Assembly: GCF_001277345.1 (NCBI RefSeq)
Contig: NZ_LIUT01000001.1
Location: 3,484,676-3,548,675 of the forward strand
Direction: 5' to 3'
Source of the DNA: Paenibacillus solani
Lineage (GTDB): Bacteria > Bacillota > Bacilli > Paenibacillales > Paenibacillaceae
Length of the DNA: 64,000 nt
Within the stretch, counting starts at the first letter, position 1, and the number at the start of each line of letters is the position of its first letter. The notes under the pieces are model-generated. The model worked only from the letters and a program-made list of their open reading frames with translations. It did not search any database and was not told the origin of the DNA. The position numbers and the translations under genes were made by a program. Shown in pieces: positions 61,221 to 64,000 of this stretch.

Positions 61221-61718
61221 CTACAAAGTAATATTTCCCCATTTGTCTCTCTCCTTATCCATCGGATCATTCAACGGGTCACCATTAGCGAATCGATCAG
61301 GAAATACCTGATAAAATACGGCATCTCGAACCCATGTTGGCGGGCGTATAATGTCAGCTTCATTCACGTACGGAAATTCAAAATTACCGTAATCGTAATC
61401 TGCTGGTGTCTCTTGGCACCAACGCTCTGCGTAATAAATACGGTCATCCCCCGACTGAAGCAGGAAGCGATAGCTCAGCCTGCCAAACTGCGGCTTAACT
61501 TTAACCTCCCAATAATCAAACAACGTGTCGGACAGATGTTTGTGTATCTCTGCTTTTCTTTCCGTTTTGTACCAATCGTATTTATCTCCATAGCATACTT
61601 GGGCCCTGTCCACATCATTCTTCATTGTACGCAGCCGAAGATAAACGACACCGGATGATGGATAAACAAACGCCCAATTTTGTTTGTACCTATGGTATAG
61701 CGCTTCAAGATTAAATCC
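61221..61718 (-). pseudogene. Neopullulanase/cyclomaltodextrinase N-terminal remnant
   Basis: The frame 61718-61221 codes for the CBM34 N-terminal domain of a GH13_20 enzyme (LEALYHRYKQNWAFVYPSSG, then VVYLRLRTMKNDVDRAQVCY) and the entry to the barrel (PPTWVRDAVFYQVFPDRFAN, GDPLNDP). It then ends at TAG 61221 after DKWGNITL. The codon where the start should be is AAT, a stop lies just before it, and the catalytic barrel (about 400 residues) is absent. Only 14 bases separate its end from the condensation-domain remnant's start. It is a 5' and 3' decayed gene fragment. Confidence 0.8.
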
Positions 61719-61750
61719 CTATCACCTCATTGATGAAAAAATAAAACAAA

Positions 61751-61787
61751 AAAAGTACAACCCGGACGAAGTCGAGGTTGTACTTTT
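61751..61787. terminator. Hairpin terminator upstream of the neopullulanase remnant
   Basis: Perfect 12-base arms AAAAGTACAACC / GGTTGTACTTTT are A/T flanked, so they can act in either direction. No intact gene now ends here; it may be left from a deleted gene. Confidence 0.75.
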
Positions 61788-61966
61788 CAGTAGCATTGCC
61801 TGTATATTTGCTACGAGTATATCACCAGTATCTGGATTCCACAATATACATAAAATGCTATAAAATAATAATTTTTATAATATCGACAATTAATCCATTC
61901 TTTTTTTATAATCATTTTTTGGTCTTACTTCGTTGATATTTATTAGTAGAATATGCTATTACCCAC

Positions 61967-62054
61967 GAAAAAATGGAGGGTGATATACAAATACCCCCTC
62001 CTCACAAACGAGATGATTAATCTTATTTTTTCTCATGGAATAGAGATGAAGGGC
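61967..62054 (+). pseudogene. Eroded second copy of the 5' end of the MutS-like gene
   Basis: This stretch matches 56964-57050 closely: the ribosome site, the CCCCTCCTCACAAACGA string, and ATTAATCTTATTTTT-CTCATGG-ATAGA-ATGAA. Correcting one extra C after 61993 gives LLTNEMINLIFSHGIEMKG versus LLTNENINLIFPHGIEMKG in the intact gene. Homology stops abruptly at 62054. The flanking 61788-61966 is A/T-rich with no gene. 62055-62153 contains a short open stretch on the minus strand (SLLNLETKALQPV) of unknown origin. Confidence 0.75.
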
Positions 62055-62153
62055 AGCACAGACCGACCCTTCATCCCCTTCCGTCAAGGAGGTCCTGACC
62101 GGCTGTAACGCTTTCGTCTCCAGATTCAGCAAGCTTTATAATGTGTTGTCCCT

Positions 62154-63275
62154 TTACTCGTACCAGTATCCTTTAATTCCTTTATCCATACGCATCAGCG
62201 CTTCAAGATAGTAATAATCGCCCCAGATCATGAAATCATCGGGAGCCAAATTGCCGCGCACATAATAGGACCCGTGCTTCAGCAGCCCTTCAGCCTCTGG
62301 CTCGTCCATCGTGGAATAGTTCTGCACAAGCGAGGTCATGGACAGCTTCATCTTCTCTTCAAACCCGGCGAGCTGAGGATCTTCCGCATCCATATGTTCC
62401 AGCAACTCGATCAACCCGGCTACCACGATGGTAGAGGCCGAGCTGTCCCGGTAGGTCGCCGTATCAATCGGAGCACTGAAGTCCCAATAAGCCACATGAT
62501 CCTCCGGCAGCTGTTCCAGAAAATAGGCTGCCATGCGCTTGGACGTATCTAGGTACAGTTTGTCCCCGGTATAACGATAAGCAAGTGTAAACCCGTACAC
62601 TCCCCATGCCTGGCCGCGGGCCCAGGTCGAGCCGTTGGTATAACCTTGATGCGTCGCCCCACCAAGCGGCTCGCCCGTTTCCGTATTAAACACAAAGGTA
62701 TGATAAGAGCTGTCATCGCCCCGAACGAGATAGCGGCGGCTTTGATCCGCCTGCCGGACGGCGACTTGCCGGTAACGGTCATCCCCGGTTTGCTCGTAAG
62801 CCCAGAACAGCAGCGGCAGATTCAATAGGCAATCGATGATCATGCGTCCCCCATGTTGTGGATCGTCCGGCAGCCCCCATGCCTGGATGTACTGCCCTTT
62901 TTCCCGCCAGCGGCGCATCAGCACATCGGCCGCCTGCAGCGTCAGCTGCCTTGCTTCCTCATCGCGCTCCACGATCCACTGCGCTTTGGAGGACAGCGAA
63001 TAAAGAAAGCCGATATCGTGATGGTCAAGTACAATATGCTGCTCCATTCGCCGTTTGAAGCTTTGCACCGTGAGGCGTGCAGCCTCACGGTAAGCCTCAT
63101 CGCCGGAGTACTGGTAGCACAGCCAGAGCATGCCGCTCCAGAAGCCGTTTGTCCAATCCTCATTGTTGTTTAACTCATACTTTCCGTTGACACTGACATG
63201 CGGGAAGCGATCTCCGAAACGCTCCACGTTGTTTTTGACTTTGATCATTGCATTCTCAATTGCCTGTTTCCACAT
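62154..63275 (-). CDS. Glycoside hydrolase family 88 (unsaturated glucuronyl/galacturonyl hydrolase)
   Basis: This 373-aa (alpha/alpha)6-barrel enzyme shows EDWTNGFWSGMLWLCYQYSG, the Asp-containing LDHHDIGFLYSLSS, GRMIIDCLLNLPLLFWAYEQ, the GSTWARGQAWGVYGFTLAYR motif and IWGDYYYLEALMRM. GH88 enzymes hydrate the 4,5-unsaturated uronic acid left by polysaccharide lyases and release the rest of the sugar. There is no signal peptide, so it acts in the cytoplasm. AAAGGAG precedes ATG 63275. It follows the S-layer-homology gene by about 20 bases and is likely cotranscribed with it. Confidence 0.92.
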   Translation of the reverse strand: MWKQAIENAMIKVKNNVERFGDRFPHVSVNGKYELNNNEDWTNGFWSGMLWLCYQYSGDEAYREAARLTVQSFKRRMEQHIVLDHHDIGFLYSLSSKAQWIVERDEEARQLTLQAADVLMRRWREKGQYIQAWGLPDDPQHGGRMIIDCLLNLPLLFWAYEQTGDDRYRQVAVRQADQSRRYLVRGDDSSYHTFVFNTETGEPLGGATHQGYTNGSTWARGQAWGVYGFTLAYRYTGDKLYLDTSKRMAAYFLEQLPEDHVAYWDFSAPIDTATYRDSSASTIVVAGLIELLEHMDAEDPQLAGFEEKMKLSMTSLVQNYSTMDEPEAEGLLKHGSYYVRGNLAPDDFMIWGDYYYLEALMRMDKGIKGYWYE

Positions 63276-63293
63276 GTCCTTACTCCTTTCCAT

Positions 63294-64000
63294 CTATCCA
63301 TTCATCAGATTCAGCATACGGCCCAGAATGGCAGCCGCTTCGGCACGGGTGACCGGCACTCGGCTCAAACAGCTCCGTAGTCCTGCCCTGTATTATCAGC
63401 CCCGAAGCAAGATATTCAGCATCCTGCTTAGCCCAGTGCTGCTCCATGTCCGGGAACGTCTTCTCGTATTGCATGGCAAGGTACGTCTCGCCCGGTAAGC
63501 CCTGGAAACTGGCTTCTGCTCCGTTATCCGCTGCCTTCCATTGCGCCAGCACAGGCACCAGCGTACCGCGCTCCTTATCATAGCGGACGACGGCAAGCTG
63601 ACTGGGCTTCACGGCTGTATTTACATGCAAATTCATGGCCAGCTTGCCTGTATCCAGCCGCTGGGCCAATGCACCTGGCTGCGGTAATGCTTCAGTGACA
63701 GCTTGTTTGGCGACCTGGATCACCGAAGCGCCCAGTTGGTTCGCCTTATCCGTGACCGCGGCTGCTTCTGCTGCTGAAGGTGCTGCAAGCCCCAGTGTTA
63801 CGGACTGCCCGCCTTGAAGCTGAGCCAGCGTTTTAAGAGGAAGCGTGAAGGAAAAGCCTTGCCCTTCTATCTCAAGAGCTGCGTTGCTATTCCATGCCAG
63901 CAGACCGGATACGGCCGCAAGCGTTAGCCGGAGCTGCGATGTTTCGCCCTTAACCGCAACGCGGATATGGCCCGCCTTAAACTGAGCTTCTGTACTAACA
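63294..64000 (-). CDS. S-layer-homology domain protein, C-terminal part (runs off the window; possible frameshift)
   Basis: The frame is open from the window edge. It contains beta-rich segments (IEGQGFSFTLPLKTLAQLQG, GKLAMNLHVNTAVKPSQLAV) and then an SLH repeat (FPDMEQHWAKQDAEYLASGL). At about 63353 the read frame departs from the SLH pattern and stops at 63280. The alternative frame from the same point gives VTRAEAAAILGRMLNLMNG and stops at 63294, the normal end of an SLH repeat. So the gene is either truly frameshifted there or carries a small sequence error. SLH repeats anchor exported proteins to cell-wall polymers. It probably belongs to a polysaccharide-degrading unit with the GH88 gene. 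Confidence 0.75.

Overview
The window looks like chromosomal DNA of a Bacillota species, most likely Paenibacillus. The reasons are intermediate GC, strong AGGAGG ribosome sites with frequent TTG/GTG starts, a chorismate mutase-DAHP synthase fusion of the Bacillus type, three T-box leaders, a carbohydrate ABC importer without its own ATPase, and several polysaccharide-degrading enzymes (GH29, GH43, GH88, an S-layer-homology protein). The genus is inferred from gene content; no rRNA or other taxonomic marker is present. I saw no tRNA, rRNA, CRISPR array, intact insertion sequence or prophage.

Layout. 1-5 kb: a BAAT-type acyl-CoA thioester hydrolase, a TetR-DUF4188 pair with an operator over its promoter, a LysR regulator and a DUF4097 lipoprotein. 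5-10 kb: a UgpBAE-like sugar importer operon (minus strand), a divergent TetR gene, and an HXXEE membrane protein preceded by the same operator as the TetR gene. 10-14 kb: MarR plus a 1055-aa MMPL exporter. 14-21 kb: a beta-helix secreted protein, a cupin with a Gln-rich repeat tail, an M20 dipeptidase, a zinc alcohol dehydrogenase, and a DinB / WYL-regulator / ABM mini-operon. 21-28 kb: AraC with an alpha-L-fucosidase, an ankyrin lipoprotein with a cytosine-deaminase-like amidohydrolase, LysR, and an ArsR-controlled MFS pump with a three-copy operator. 29-33 kb: leuA and aroA, each with a T-box leader, plus a truncated YbaK-type gene. 33-41 kb: a DUF418 membrane protein, a two-component system, a YhaM-type exoribonuclease, MgtE, GH43 and an SdpI/SdpR pair. 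41-49 kb: GNAT, TetR, MFS and a luciferase-like oxidoreductase, an RCC1-repeat surface protein, a cysteine-rich protein and a medium-chain dehydrogenase. 49-55 kb: a MalT/LuxR-type regulator, nitronate monooxygenase, and tyrS with a Tyr T-box.

55-62 kb is the irregular part. It holds a family-61 glycosyltransferase gene broken by one base, a MutS-domain ATPase gene with a second eroded copy of its 5' end about 5 kb away, a regulator with two MerR DNA-binding domains, an NRPS condensation-domain remnant with an in-frame TAG, and a start-less, 3'-truncated neopullulanase remnant. This looks like a site of repeated recombination and gene decay. The window ends with a GH88 hydrolase downstream of an S-layer-homology protein gene that runs off the edge and seems frameshifted in its last SLH repeat.

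Much of the regulation can be read from the sequence. Local repressors (TetR x3, MarR, ArsR, SdpR) sit beside their likely targets, with palindromic sites in the promoters. Amino-acid genes are under T-box control. The most unusual observations are the MutS-like gene with its duplicated remnant and the double-MerR regulator beside an unrecognised 172-aa protein.
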